5,561 nucleotides of DNA, from contig CACWJV010000229.1 of assembly GCA_902761265.1 (NCBI GenBank), forward strand, positions 1 through 5,561. The letters run 5' to 3'. This document shows, piece after piece, positions 1-5,321 of this stretch. The position numbers and the translations under genes are program-made. The notes beneath the pieces were generated by a model. The model made no database searches, was not told the DNA's origin, and saw only the letters and a program-made list of their open reading frames with translations. The first letter of the stretch is position 1. Each line of letters begins with the position of its first letter. Source of the stretch: Oscillospiraceae bacterium. Lineage in GTDB: Bacteria; Bacillota; Clostridia; Oscillospirales; Acutalibacteraceae.

Positions 1-561
1 CTTTGCCAAAAAGCTGCAATCCTTGAATCCGCCGGCGATCACCGCGGCATAGGGCGCGGAGTCGGGCGTGACGTTGAAATCGCCGGTAAAAAACGCGGGA
101 TGCCCTGCGGCGATTTCGGTGCCGCGCGAGGCGACCAGCTCAGCGCCTTTTTGCATCGCGGTCTCACCTCTGTGGTCGAGGTGCGTGTTGAGATGGACGA
201 GCATTTTACCGCTCTCTTTTTCCCGCAGCTTTGCCCACGAGCAGATGCGGATGCACGCCGCGTCCCATCCCTTGCCGGGCTTTTCCGGCGTTTCCGACAG
301 CCAGAACGAGCCGGAATCAATCAGCTCGAACTTGTCCTTTTTGTAAAACACCGCCGAAAATTCGCCCGCTTCCTTGCCGTCGTCGCGGCCGATACCGACC
401 GAGGCGTAGTCCGGCAGACACGCACGCAGGGCGTTCATCCAGCCGATGTGCGCCTCCTGCACACCCAAAAGATCCGGGTCGGCGTTATAGATCGTGCGGA
501 CCACCAGCGGGGTGCGCGCCGGCCAGTTCGCACATAAAAGATTGAAGCTCATAATTTTCAT
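1..561 (-). CDS. Endonuclease/exonuclease/phosphatase (EEP) family hydrolase, N-terminal part
   Basis: This open frame of 187 codons runs off the left edge. It encodes a metal-dependent phosphoesterase of the EEP superfamily (DNase I / exonuclease III / sphingomyelinase fold). Visible family motifs are SFN with the metal-site Asn7, the VQE motif with metal-binding Glu36, GSFWLSETP at 84-92, HLNTHLDH at 123-130 with a catalytic-type His, and TGDFN at 159-163 with Asp161 and Asn163. The terminal SDH-type catalytic His would lie outside the window. No signal peptide is visible, so it is probably cytoplasmic. The WLS-TP pattern recalls the uncharacterised bacterial 'EEP-1' type rather than ExoIII; the substrate (DNA, phospholipid or another phosphodiester) cannot be read from sequence. 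The ATG at 561 is supported by AAGGAGG at 569-575 with 7-nt spacing. The gene is separated from the upstream GGGtGRT gene by a terminator and has its own promoter. Confidence 0.93.
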   Translation of the reverse strand, partial: MKIMSFNLLCANWPARTPLVVRTIYNADPDLLGVQEAHIGWMNALRACLPDYASVGIGRDDGKEAGEFSAVFYKKDKFELIDSGSFWLSETPEKPGKGWDAACIRICSWAKLREKESGKMLVHLNTHLDHRGETAMQKGAELVASRGTEIAAGHPAFFTGDFNVTPDSAPYAAVIAGGFKDCSFLAK

Positions 562-594
562 TGTCGTTCCTCCTTCGGGTCATGTTGCACCTTT

Positions 595-623
595 ACTTTA
601 CCACAAAGCGCGGCGAAATGCAA
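595..623 (-). promoter_or_regulatory. Probable sigma-A promoter of the EEP hydrolase gene
   Basis: On the minus strand a -35 box TTGCAT (618-623) is followed by exactly 17 bp and a -10 box TAAAGT (595-600). The -10 is preceded by TGG, giving an extended TGn element. Initiation near 588 would give a leader of about 27 nt that includes the ribosome binding site. The region is AT-rich compared with the coding DNA. Matches to consensus are partial (3/6 and 4/6), so this is a prediction. Confidence 0.55.
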
Positions 624-717
624 CGTTTGTTTTTGCAACAGTGTTTCTTTTTTGAGAAAAATCATAGCGGGCTTTTCTGCGCGGCGCACCGGCTGCCATT
701 GTGTACAACGTCCGGCG

Positions 718-752
718 CGTCCCTCAGCCCTTGGCCCTCGCCCCTTGGCCCT
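718..752 (-). repeat. Heptamer array, AGGGNNN type, five units
   Basis: Read on the minus strand, five consecutive 7-nt units are AGGGCCA, AGGGGCG, AGGGCCA, AGGGCTG and AGGGACG. AGGG recurs every 7 nt without a break, while the last three bases vary. The array begins directly after the U-run of the terminator downstream of the GGGtGRT gene. A related array (4785-4812) lies next to the deaminase stop codon. The seven-base period does not fit codons and no reading frame uses it. The function is unknown. Confidence 0.85.
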
Positions 753-785
753 AAAAAACCGCCGTCCGAACGGACGACGGTTTTT
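753..785 (-). terminator. Rho-independent terminator of the FN3/scaffold/GGGtGRT cluster
   Basis: A GC-rich hairpin has its outer A-T/G-C stem between 754-761 and 778-785 and its inner stem between 763-767 and 772-776, with a four-base loop. The only non-Watson-Crick position (762 with 777) is a G-U wobble when read on the minus strand but a C-A mismatch on the plus strand. It is followed by six U on the minus strand, so it serves the minus-strand genes. It lies 38 nt past the GGGtGRT stop codon and isolates that cluster from the EEP gene. Confidence 0.93.
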
Positions 786-790
786 GTTCT

Positions 791-818
791 GTTCACTAAG
801 CACTAAGCACTGTGCACT
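791..818 (-). repeat. Heptamer array, AGTGNNN type, four units
   Basis: Read on the minus strand, four consecutive 7-nt units are AGTGCAC, AGTGCTT, AGTGCTT and AGTGAAC. They begin 4 nt after the stop codon of the GGGtGRT gene and end just before its terminator, so they lie in the 3' untranslated part of that transcript. The unit AGTGCTT also occurs in the array after the mgtC-like gene (4697-4724). No coding role is apparent. Confidence 0.85.
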
Positions 819-822
819 CAAA

Positions 823-1821
823 TTATTTCGCAGATTCTTCCACGGCAACCGCGCAAGCGACGGTCGCGCCGACCATCGAGTTGTTGCCCATGCCGATCAG
901 ACCCATCATTTCCACGTGGGCGGGCACGGAGGACGAACCGGCGAACTGGGCGTCGGAATGCATACGGCCGAGGGTGTCGGTCATACCGTAGGAAGCCGGG
1001 CCGGCTGCCATGTTGTCCGGGTGGAGCGTACGGCCTGTGCCGCCGCCGGAAGCCACGGAGAAGTATTTCACGCCGTTTTCGTTGCACCATTTCTTGTAGG
1101 TGCCGGCAACCGGATGCTGGAAGCGGGTCGGGTTGGTGGAGTTGCCGGTGATGGAAACGCCGACGTGCTCCAGCTGCATGATCGCCACGCCTTCGGGCAC
1201 GTTGTCCGCGCCGTAGCAGCGCACCTTGGCGCGCTCGCCGTCGGAATAGGCTTTTTCTTCGACGATGGTGACCGTTTCGGTGTAGGGATCAAACGCGGTC
1301 TTCACATAGGTGAAGCCGTTGATGCGGGAGATGATCATCGCGGCGTCTTTGCCGAGACCGTTGAGGATCACGCGCAACGGCTTGACACGCACTTTGTTGG
1401 CGTTGAGGGCGATTTTGATCGCGCCTTCCGCGGCGGCAAAGCTTTCGTGGCCGGCAAGGAAGCAGAAGCATTCCGTCTCTTCGGAAAGCAGCATTTTGCC
1501 GAGGTTGCCGTGGCCGAGGCCGACCTTGCGGTTTTCCGCAACGGAACCGGGAATGCAAAACGACTGGAGACCTTCGCCGATGGCGGCAGCCGCGTCGGCA
1601 GCCTTGGTGCAGCCCTTCTTGAGCGCGATGGCGCAGCCGACGGTGTAGGCCCAGACGGCGTTTTCAAAGCAGATGGGCTGGGTTTCGCGGACGATCTTGT
1701 CCACGTCGATGCCCTTTGCGAGGGTGAGCTCTTTGCATTCTTCGATGGAAGAGATGCCGTATTCCTTCAAAACAGCGAGGATCTTGTCCACGCGTCTCTC
1801 GTAGTTTTCAAACAAAGCCAT
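823..1821 (-). CDS. GGGtGRT-family protein of unknown function
   Basis: This 332-residue protein belongs to the family named after its invariant glycine-rich motif, seen here as GGGTGRT at 259-265. The molecular function is not established. No signal peptide or membrane segment is visible, so it is probably cytoplasmic. It contains ten cysteines (29, 51, 63, 71, 89, 118, 120, 202, 246, 323), including a CFC pair at 118-120, plus glycine-rich stretches GLGHGNLGK (101-109) and GLIGMGNN (307-314). The ATG at 1821 is chosen because AAGGAGG (1830-1836) lies 8 nt upstream; the open frame extends to 1905, but that extra part overlaps the upstream gene and lacks this signal. The gene follows the NifU-like scaffold gene by 13 nt, and the scaffold's stop codon overlaps this ribosome binding site, suggesting coupled translation. 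The pairing suggests, but does not prove, that it carries or handles an Fe-S cluster. Confidence 0.93.
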   Translation of the reverse strand: MALFENYERRVDKILAVLKEYGISSIEECKELTLAKGIDVDKIVRETQPICFENAVWAYTVGCAIALKKGCTKAADAAAAIGEGLQSFCIPGSVAENRKVGLGHGNLGKMLLSEETECFCFLAGHESFAAAEGAIKIALNANKVRVKPLRVILNGLGKDAAMIISRINGFTYVKTAFDPYTETVTIVEEKAYSDGERAKVRCYGADNVPEGVAIMQLEHVGVSITGNSTNPTRFQHPVAGTYKKWCNENGVKYFSVASGGGTGRTLHPDNMAAGPASYGMTDTLGRMHSDAQFAGSSSVPAHVEMMGLIGMGNNSMVGATVACAVAVEESAK

Positions 1822-1834
1822 GGTTTCTACCTCC

Positions 1835-2527
1835 TTATTCCTTGCGCGGATCGATATATTTTGCGGCGTCGGCGAATCTGCCGTAGGTGCCTTTTGCCTT
1901 TTCATAGGCGGTGTTCGGATCGTCGCCCTTCTTGATGAAGTCGGTCATTTTGCCGAGCGAAACGAATTCATAGCCGATCACCTGATCGTCTGCGTCAAGC
2001 GCCATGCGGGTGACATAGCCTTCGGCCATTTCGAGATAGCGCACGCCCTTATATTTGGTGCCGTACATCGTGCCCACCTGGGAACGAAGGCCTTTGCCGA
2101 GGTCCTCAAGACCTGCGCCGACGGTCAGACCGTCATCGGAAAACGCGGACTGGGAACGGCCGTATACGATTTGCAGGAACAATTCGCGCATTGCGGTGTT
2201 GATCGCGTCGCACACAAGGTCGGTGTTGAGCGCTTCGAGAATCGTTTTGCCCGGCAAAATCTCGCTGGCCATCGCGGCGGAATGGGTCATGCCCGAGCAG
2301 CCGATGGTTTCGACGAGGGCTTCCTCAATAATACCGTTTTTGATGTTGAGCGACAGCTTGCAGGCGCCCTGCTGCGGTGCGCACCAGCCGACACCGTGGG
2401 TGAAGCCGGAAATGTCCTTGATCTCGTAAGCCTTGACCCATTTGCCCTCTTCGGGAATGGGCGCCGGACCGTGGTGCGGTCCCTTGGCGACCGTACACAT
2501 TCTTTCAACTTCGTTTGAATAGTTCAT
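1835..2527 (-). CDS. NifU/IscU-like iron-sulfur cluster assembly scaffold protein
   Basis: This 230-residue protein has a NifU N-terminal-type domain at roughly residues 45-125. Recognisable features are GWCAPQQGAC (47-56), the scaffold signature IGCSGMTHSAAMASEILPGK (75-94) and Cys106 in NTDLVCDAI. Cys77 and Cys106, with Cys49 or Cys56, are candidate cluster ligands. Classical IscU proteins are about 130 residues; here an extension of about 100 residues follows, rich in Gly and Tyr, ending in a charged YEKAKGTYGRFAD stretch. Such proteins assemble or transfer Fe-S clusters in the cytoplasm. The ATG at 2527 has AAAGGAG (2538-2544) 10 nt upstream. Its first 23 nt overlap the end of the FN3 gene in another frame. 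It is followed 13 nt later by the GGGtGRT gene, the likely dedicated partner. No cysteine desulfurase gene is in the window. Confidence 0.9.
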   Translation of the reverse strand: MNYSNEVERMCTVAKGPHHGPAPIPEEGKWVKAYEIKDISGFTHGVGWCAPQQGACKLSLNIKNGIIEEALVETIGCSGMTHSAAMASEILPGKTILEALNTDLVCDAINTAMRELFLQIVYGRSQSAFSDDGLTVGAGLEDLGKGLRSQVGTMYGTKYKGVRYLEMAEGYVTRMALDADDQVIGYEFVSLGKMTDFIKKGDDPNTAYEKAKGTYGRFADAAKYIDPRKE

Positions 2528-3830
2528 GCTGCTTGTACTCCTTTCGGATTGTTAAAAATTGGTAGTGCTCTTTGCAATTGTAGACGAGCGACGCGTCAAA
2601 CGATACCGACGCGGCGGTGCACCCGAGGCGCATCGCGGCGCGCACGGACGAGGCGAGATCGACGGGGCGGCGCTGGTTGTCTACGGTTAAAACCAGCGTT
2701 GCCGCGTCAAACAGCACCTTGCCGCTTTGCAGTTTGATGGGCGTTGTGTTGAGCTTTTCAAACCGCGGATAATACGCCGCTTTGGCGAGTGTGGCGGGCT
2801 TCCCCGTTTTGCCGTTTTCAAACAGCGACACGTCCTCTTTGAGCGTGATCGTCAGCGTATAGCCGCCGTCTTTGTTCTTTTCGGCGGCGTAGGTTTTGAG
2901 ATCGGACGGCTGCAGCGCAACCGTTTTGTTTGCCGGCGGCAGCAAAGCGCGCGCCGCCGTGCCGTCGGCGGTTTTGCCGTTTTGGATCTTGTAGCTTTTT
3001 TTGCGCGAACCGCTGAACAATCGCATCAGATTGTCCACTGTGCCGGAAAACGCGGCGCGGGAAACCTTGTATTGTTCCATCTTGACGGTCTTTTTCGCTG
3101 TGAGCTGATACGTCGCGCCGCCCTTGGCAAGACCGAGCGCCCGGTTGTAGGCCTTGACCGCCTGCCACGCGGTGTGCGGCAGACCGTTTGTGTCGGTCGT
3201 TTCGCGGATTTCGTCGCTCAGCGGGCCGGGGGCGTATTTGCCTTTTTCGAGCCGGAACGGCCGCACTTTAAACCGGTAGGTGCGGTTCGGCCGGAGATTG
3301 CGCACGGTCATCCGGTCGTGGCCGCTCAGACCGTAGAGCCGGAAATCCTTTTTCTCTTTGTCATAGACGTAGATTTCGTAATGCGTTGCGCCCTTGGCCG
3401 CTTTCCAGCGGAGGGTCACGGTGTCCGTGGAAAGATCGCCGACGCGCAGCTTTTTGAGCGCATAGGGCGCGGTCACGGCATAGACGTCGTCGCTCGGCGC
3501 ACCCCAGCGTGTGCCGTCTTCGGTTTTTTGAAACGCGCGCACATGAAAGCGGTAGGTTTTGCCGCGTTCGAGTCCGGGGATCACGCCGGTGGTGGCCGTG
3601 GTGGTCAGCAGCGTTTTGTATTTGCCCTTTGTCTCGTTATAGCAAGTGACGCGGTAGCCTGTGGCGTCGGGCACGGCCTGCCATTGGAGTGTGACGATGT
3701 TGTTGTCGGAAAGGCTGCTGGTCACCGTCGCCACCTGCGCGAGCGCGGGCGCATCCTCGGCGGCAAGGACGCACGGCGCAAACAGACCGAGCGCGCATAC
3801 CGTCAGCAGCAAAAGAAAGAGTCGTTTCAT
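2505..3830 (-). CDS. Secreted protein with two fibronectin type III domains
   Basis: This 441-residue protein begins with a typical signal peptide: MKR, a hydrophobic run of Leu/Val/Ala, and a VLA-A cleavage site near 23-24. Cys20 is not in a good lipobox, so signal peptidase I export is likelier than lipidation. Two FN3 domains follow at about 33-121 and 122-213, each with the hallmark Trp (Trp50, Trp142) and a Tyr-Arg-Phe strand (TYRFHVRAF 92-100, TYRFKVRPF 184-192). Residues 216-418 form a third region that I do not recognise, rich in beta-strand patterns such as YTLTITLKED. The likely role is extracellular adhesion or envelope binding, with no enzyme motif seen. The ATG at 3830 has GGAGG (3836-3840) 5 nt upstream; an in-frame codon at 3857 has no such signal. 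The last 18 or so codons run through the ribosome binding site and start of the scaffold gene. Confidence 0.85.
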   Translation of the reverse strand: MKRLFLLLLTVCALGLFAPCVLAAEDAPALAQVATVTSSLSDNNIVTLQWQAVPDATGYRVTCYNETKGKYKTLLTTTATTGVIPGLERGKTYRFHVRAFQKTEDGTRWGAPSDDVYAVTAPYALKKLRVGDLSTDTVTLRWKAAKGATHYEIYVYDKEKKDFRLYGLSGHDRMTVRNLRPNRTYRFKVRPFRLEKGKYAPGPLSDEIRETTDTNGLPHTAWQAVKAYNRALGLAKGGATYQLTAKKTVKMEQYKVSRAAFSGTVDNLMRLFSGSRKKSYKIQNGKTADGTAARALLPPANKTVALQPSDLKTYAAEKNKDGGYTLTITLKEDVSLFENGKTGKPATLAKAAYYPRFEKLNTTPIKLQSGKVLFDAATLVLTVDNQRRPVDLASSVRAAMRLGCTAASVSFDASLVYNCKEHYQFLTIRKEYKQHELFKRS

Positions 3831-3843
3831 GGCTTCCTCCGGG

Positions 3844-3864
3844 TTCAAAATGGACAATTTTGAA
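3844..3864. promoter_or_regulatory. Perfect 8-bp inverted repeat upstream of the FN3 gene
   Basis: Arms TTCAAAAT (3844-3851) and ATTTTGAA (3857-3864) are exact reverse complements, separated by the five bases GGACA. The element lies three bases upstream of the FN3 ribosome binding site and 19 bp from the mgtC-side -35 box. It could be an operator in the divergent region or an RNA hairpin beside the ribosome binding site. No regulator can be named from the sequence. Confidence 0.5.
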
Positions 3865-3882
3865 AAAGTTATGCATAAACGC

Positions 3883-3911
3883 TTGCATTTTTTATTAGAT
3901 TGTTATAAAAT
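3883..3911 (+). promoter_or_regulatory. Probable sigma-A promoter of the mgtC-like gene
   Basis: A -35 box TTGCAT (3883-3888) is separated by 17 bp from the -10 box TAAAAT (3906-3911), within the most AT-rich stretch of the window. Initiation near 3918 would give a leader of about 54 nt containing the hairpin at 3922-3951. The -35 overlaps the right arm of a short inverted repeat, ATGCA (3871-3875) and TGCAT (3884-3888). The -35 hexamer and spacing match those proposed for the EEP gene promoter. Confidence 0.5.
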
Positions 3912-3921
3912 AAAATATCAT

Positions 3922-3951
3922 AAATCGGACCGCTGCGAAGCGGGATTTTTT
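3922..3951 (+). promoter_or_regulatory. Leader hairpin with GNRA-type loop and U-run before mgtC-like gene
   Basis: The arms CCGCT (3930-3934) and AGCGG (3939-3943) enclose the tetraloop GCGA, and the stem can extend through AAATC (3922-3926) with GATTT (3944-3948) across a three-base bulge. Six T follow at 3946-3951. It resembles a short intrinsic terminator, yet it lies only 20 nt upstream of the mgtC-like start codon. It could attenuate transcription, stabilise the 5' end, or mark the end of an upstream plus-strand transcript not otherwise seen here. Confidence 0.45.
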
Positions 3952-3971
3952 CATTAAAGGACTTGGTACAC

Positions 3972-4694
3972 ATGTTTCCTCTTTACACCAGCGATCATAT
4001 CGATCTGATGATGATGCTTGAATTCGGCATCCGTATGATCCTTGCCATGGCCTGCGGCACGGTGATCGGCTATGAACGTTCCCGCCGGTTCAAAGGCGCC
4101 GGTCTGCGTACCCATGTGATCGTGTGCTGCGCCGCCGCGCTGCTTATGGTCATCTCCAAATACGGGTTTTCCGATCTGTCTTCCGCCGCAGCCCACACGC
4201 TGAGCGGTACCCGCGACGCCGACCCGGCCCGTATTGCGGCGCAGGTTGTCAGCGGCATCAGCTTTTTGGGCGCAGGCGTGATTTTCAAAAATAAGGGCGC
4301 GGTCAGCGGATTGACCACAGCGGCCGGCCTTTGGGCCACCAGCGGCATCGGTCTGGCCATCGGCGGCGGCATGTATGTGCTGGGTGTGTTTACCACCGCG
4401 CTGATTGCTTTGTTCCAGTTTTTGCTGCACAAGTTCAAGGTCGGCTCGGAATCCATGCCGCTGTATGCCATCTCGTTTACCGTGCTGCAAAGCAAGGATT
4501 TCCAGCAGGCGCTGGACGAACAGCTCAAGGAGTGGGCGATCCATCTGGTGGATATGAAGATGTCGAAAAAAGACAACGGCAAAGTGACCTACGATCTGTC
4601 GCTGCGCGCGTCCTACCGGCTCGGCACAAAAGAGATCCTCGCGTTTTTCAACAGCCGCGAAGACGTCGAGAAGGTGTCGGTCATCATGCCGTGA
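3972..4694 (+). CDS. MgtC/SapB family inner-membrane protein
   Basis: This 240-residue protein has the MgtC/SapB architecture. About four hydrophobic segments lie near 13-33, 47-66, 90-131 and 133-153, followed by a soluble C-terminal domain (about 160-240) with the ACT-like look common in longer family members. Signature stretches are GYERSRRFKGAGLRTH (33-48), ARIAAQVVSGISFLGAGVIF (86-105) and GLTTAAGLWATSGIGLAIG (113-131). Family members are linked to low-magnesium survival and membrane-potential or ATP homeostasis in Salmonella, but many Firmicute homologues are not characterised, so a transport role should not be assumed. The ATG at 3972 is preferred: AAAGGA (3956-3961) lies 10 nt upstream, whereas the in-frame TTG at 3963 is too close to it. 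The gene has its own promoter, is divergent from the FN3 gene, and ends at a strong terminator. Confidence 0.93.
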   Translation: MFPLYTSDHIDLMMMLEFGIRMILAMACGTVIGYERSRRFKGAGLRTHVIVCCAAALLMVISKYGFSDLSSAAAHTLSGTRDADPARIAAQVVSGISFLGAGVIFKNKGAVSGLTTAAGLWATSGIGLAIGGGMYVLGVFTTALIALFQFLLHKFKVGSESMPLYAISFTVLQSKDFQQALDEQLKEWAIHLVDMKMSKKDNGKVTYDLSLRASYRLGTKEILAFFNSREDVEKVSVIMP

Positions 4695-4696
4695 TC

Positions 4697-4727
4697 AGTG
4701 GTTAGCGGTTAGTGCTTAGTGGTTAGT
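4697..4727 (+). repeat. Heptamer array, AGTGGTT type, four units plus three bases
   Basis: Four consecutive 7-nt units are AGTGGTT, AGCGGTT, AGTGCTT and AGTGGTT, followed by a partial AGT. The array starts 2 nt after the mgtC-like stop codon and ends one base before the terminator stem. Position and unit match the array after the GGGtGRT gene (791-818), which contains AGTGCTT twice. The function is unknown. Confidence 0.85.
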
Positions 4728-4728
4728 A

Positions 4729-4763
4729 CGCCTGTGTTTCGGTTGAAACACAGGCGTTTTTTT
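4729..4763 (+). terminator. Rho-independent terminator after the mgtC-like gene
   Basis: A perfect 12-bp stem pairs CGCCTGTGTTTC (4729-4740) with GAAACACAGGCG (4745-4756) around the loop GGTT, followed by seven T (4757-4763). The U-run is on the plus strand, so it serves the mgtC-like gene. The opposite strand, reached by the convergent deaminase transcript, has the same hairpin but no U-run after it. Confidence 0.96.
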
Positions 4764-4784
4764 GTACTTCGCGTCCTGATCGCC

Positions 4785-4812
4785 GGTCCCTTGTCCCTGG
4801 TCCCTTGTCCCT
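4785..4812 (-). repeat. Heptamer array, AGGGAC(A/C) type, four units
   Basis: Read on the minus strand, the units are AGGGACA, AGGGACC, AGGGACA and AGGGACC, so the array is also a 14-nt unit repeated twice. The first A is the final base of the TGA stop codon of the deaminase gene, so the array abuts the coding region with no gap. It belongs to the same AGGGNNN type as the array at 718-752. The remainder of this intergenic region, 4764-4784, shows nothing further. Confidence 0.85.
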
Positions 4813-5309
4813 CAAACCTTGCTTTCGTCAAAGTCGATCACAATTTCGCTGCGCTTCGGCTCGAGCTTGGTCAGCTTGACGCCGGCGGCGTGAAACATCC
4901 GCTTGGACGCCCGGGTCATCGGCGTGTCGGCATATTTGTCGGAGAGATACACGACCTCGCGGATCCCGCTTTGGATGATCGCCTTGGCGCATTCGTTGCA
5001 CGGGAACAGCGCCACATAGATCCGGCAGCCGGCAAGGTTCGCGCCGGCGTTGTTGAGAATCGCGTTGAGCTCCGCGTGGCAGACGTAGGGGTATTTCGTG
5101 TCGTAGGCGTCGCCCTCGCGCGCCCAGGGGAATTCGTCGTCGGAGCAGCCGGTCGGAAAGCCGTTGTAGCCGACGGACATGATCTTGTTGTGATCGTTCA
5201 CAATGCAGGCGCCTACCTGCGTGTTGGGGTCTTTGCTGCGGTAGGACGAAAGCATGGCAACTCCCATAAAGTATTCGTCCCAGGAAAGATAATCGCTGCG
5301 TTTCGGCAT
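4812..5309 (-). CDS. dCMP deaminase-like (cytidine/deoxycytidylate deaminase family) zinc enzyme
   Basis: This 165-residue protein matches the usual length of bacterial deoxycytidylate deaminases. It has the zinc motif HAE at 78-80 (His78 ligand, Glu80 proton shuttle) and PCNEC at 103-107 (Cys104 and Cys107 ligands), together with GYNGFPTG (47-54), typical of the dCMP deaminase branch. The expected reaction is hydrolytic deamination of dCMP to dUMP, feeding thymidylate synthesis in the cytoplasm; exact substrate preference cannot be read from the sequence. The longer loop between GYNGFP and HAE (about 55-77) also fits dCMP deaminase better than small cytidine deaminases or tRNA adenosine deaminase. 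The ATG at 5309 has AAGGAGG (5317-5323) 7 nt upstream, overlapping the stop codon of the preceding peptidase gene, which ends 12 nt before this start. It is probably cotranscribed with that gene and convergent with the mgtC-like gene. Confidence 0.92.
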   Translation of the reverse strand: MPKRSDYLSWDEYFMGVAMLSSYRSKDPNTQVGACIVNDHNKIMSVGYNGFPTGCSDDEFPWAREGDAYDTKYPYVCHAELNAILNNAGANLAGCRIYVALFPCNECAKAIIQSGIREVVYLSDKYADTPMTRASKRMFHAAGVKLTKLEPKRSEIVIDFDESKV

Positions 5310-5321
5310 GACAGTTCCTCC

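Noticed and set aside
624..717. Remaining gene-free DNA upstream of the EEP promoter
   Set aside because: I see no reading frame with a start signal, no strong hairpin and no repeat beyond two scattered TGCAAC hexamers.
718..818. CRISPR array as an explanation for the tandem repeats
   Set aside because: Units are 7 nt with no unique spacers, and no cas gene is present; the pattern is a short tandem repeat.
1822..1905. Upstream start for the GGGtGRT protein at 1905
   Set aside because: The extra 28 residues overlap the scaffold gene's coding region, and the AAGGAGG at 1830-1836 points to the ATG at 1821.
652..1935. Long plus-strand open frame of 427 codons
   Set aside because: It is antisense to the well-supported GGGtGRT gene, starts in the intergenic terminator region, has no ribosome binding site and no recognisable motif. 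It arises from GC-rich codon bias on the opposite strand.
1820..2518. Plus-strand open frame of 232 codons opposite the scaffold gene
   Set aside because: It is the mirror of the NifU-like coding sequence, with no family motif and no start signal.
2549..2577. Possible internal promoter (TTGCAA, 17 bp, TAACAA) for the scaffold gene
   Set aside because: The -10 match is poor, and initiation at the expected distance would remove most of the AAAGGAG ribosome binding site.
2727..3863. Plus-strand open frame of 378 codons opposite the FN3 gene
   Set aside because: The minus-strand frame has a signal peptide, two FN3 domains and a ribosome binding site; the plus-strand frame has none of these.
3871..3957. 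Possible 28-codon leader peptide ahead of the mgtC-like gene, its stop overlapping that gene's ribosome binding site
   Set aside because: It has no convincing ribosome binding site, and the best promoter (3883-3911) would start transcription downstream of its ATG.
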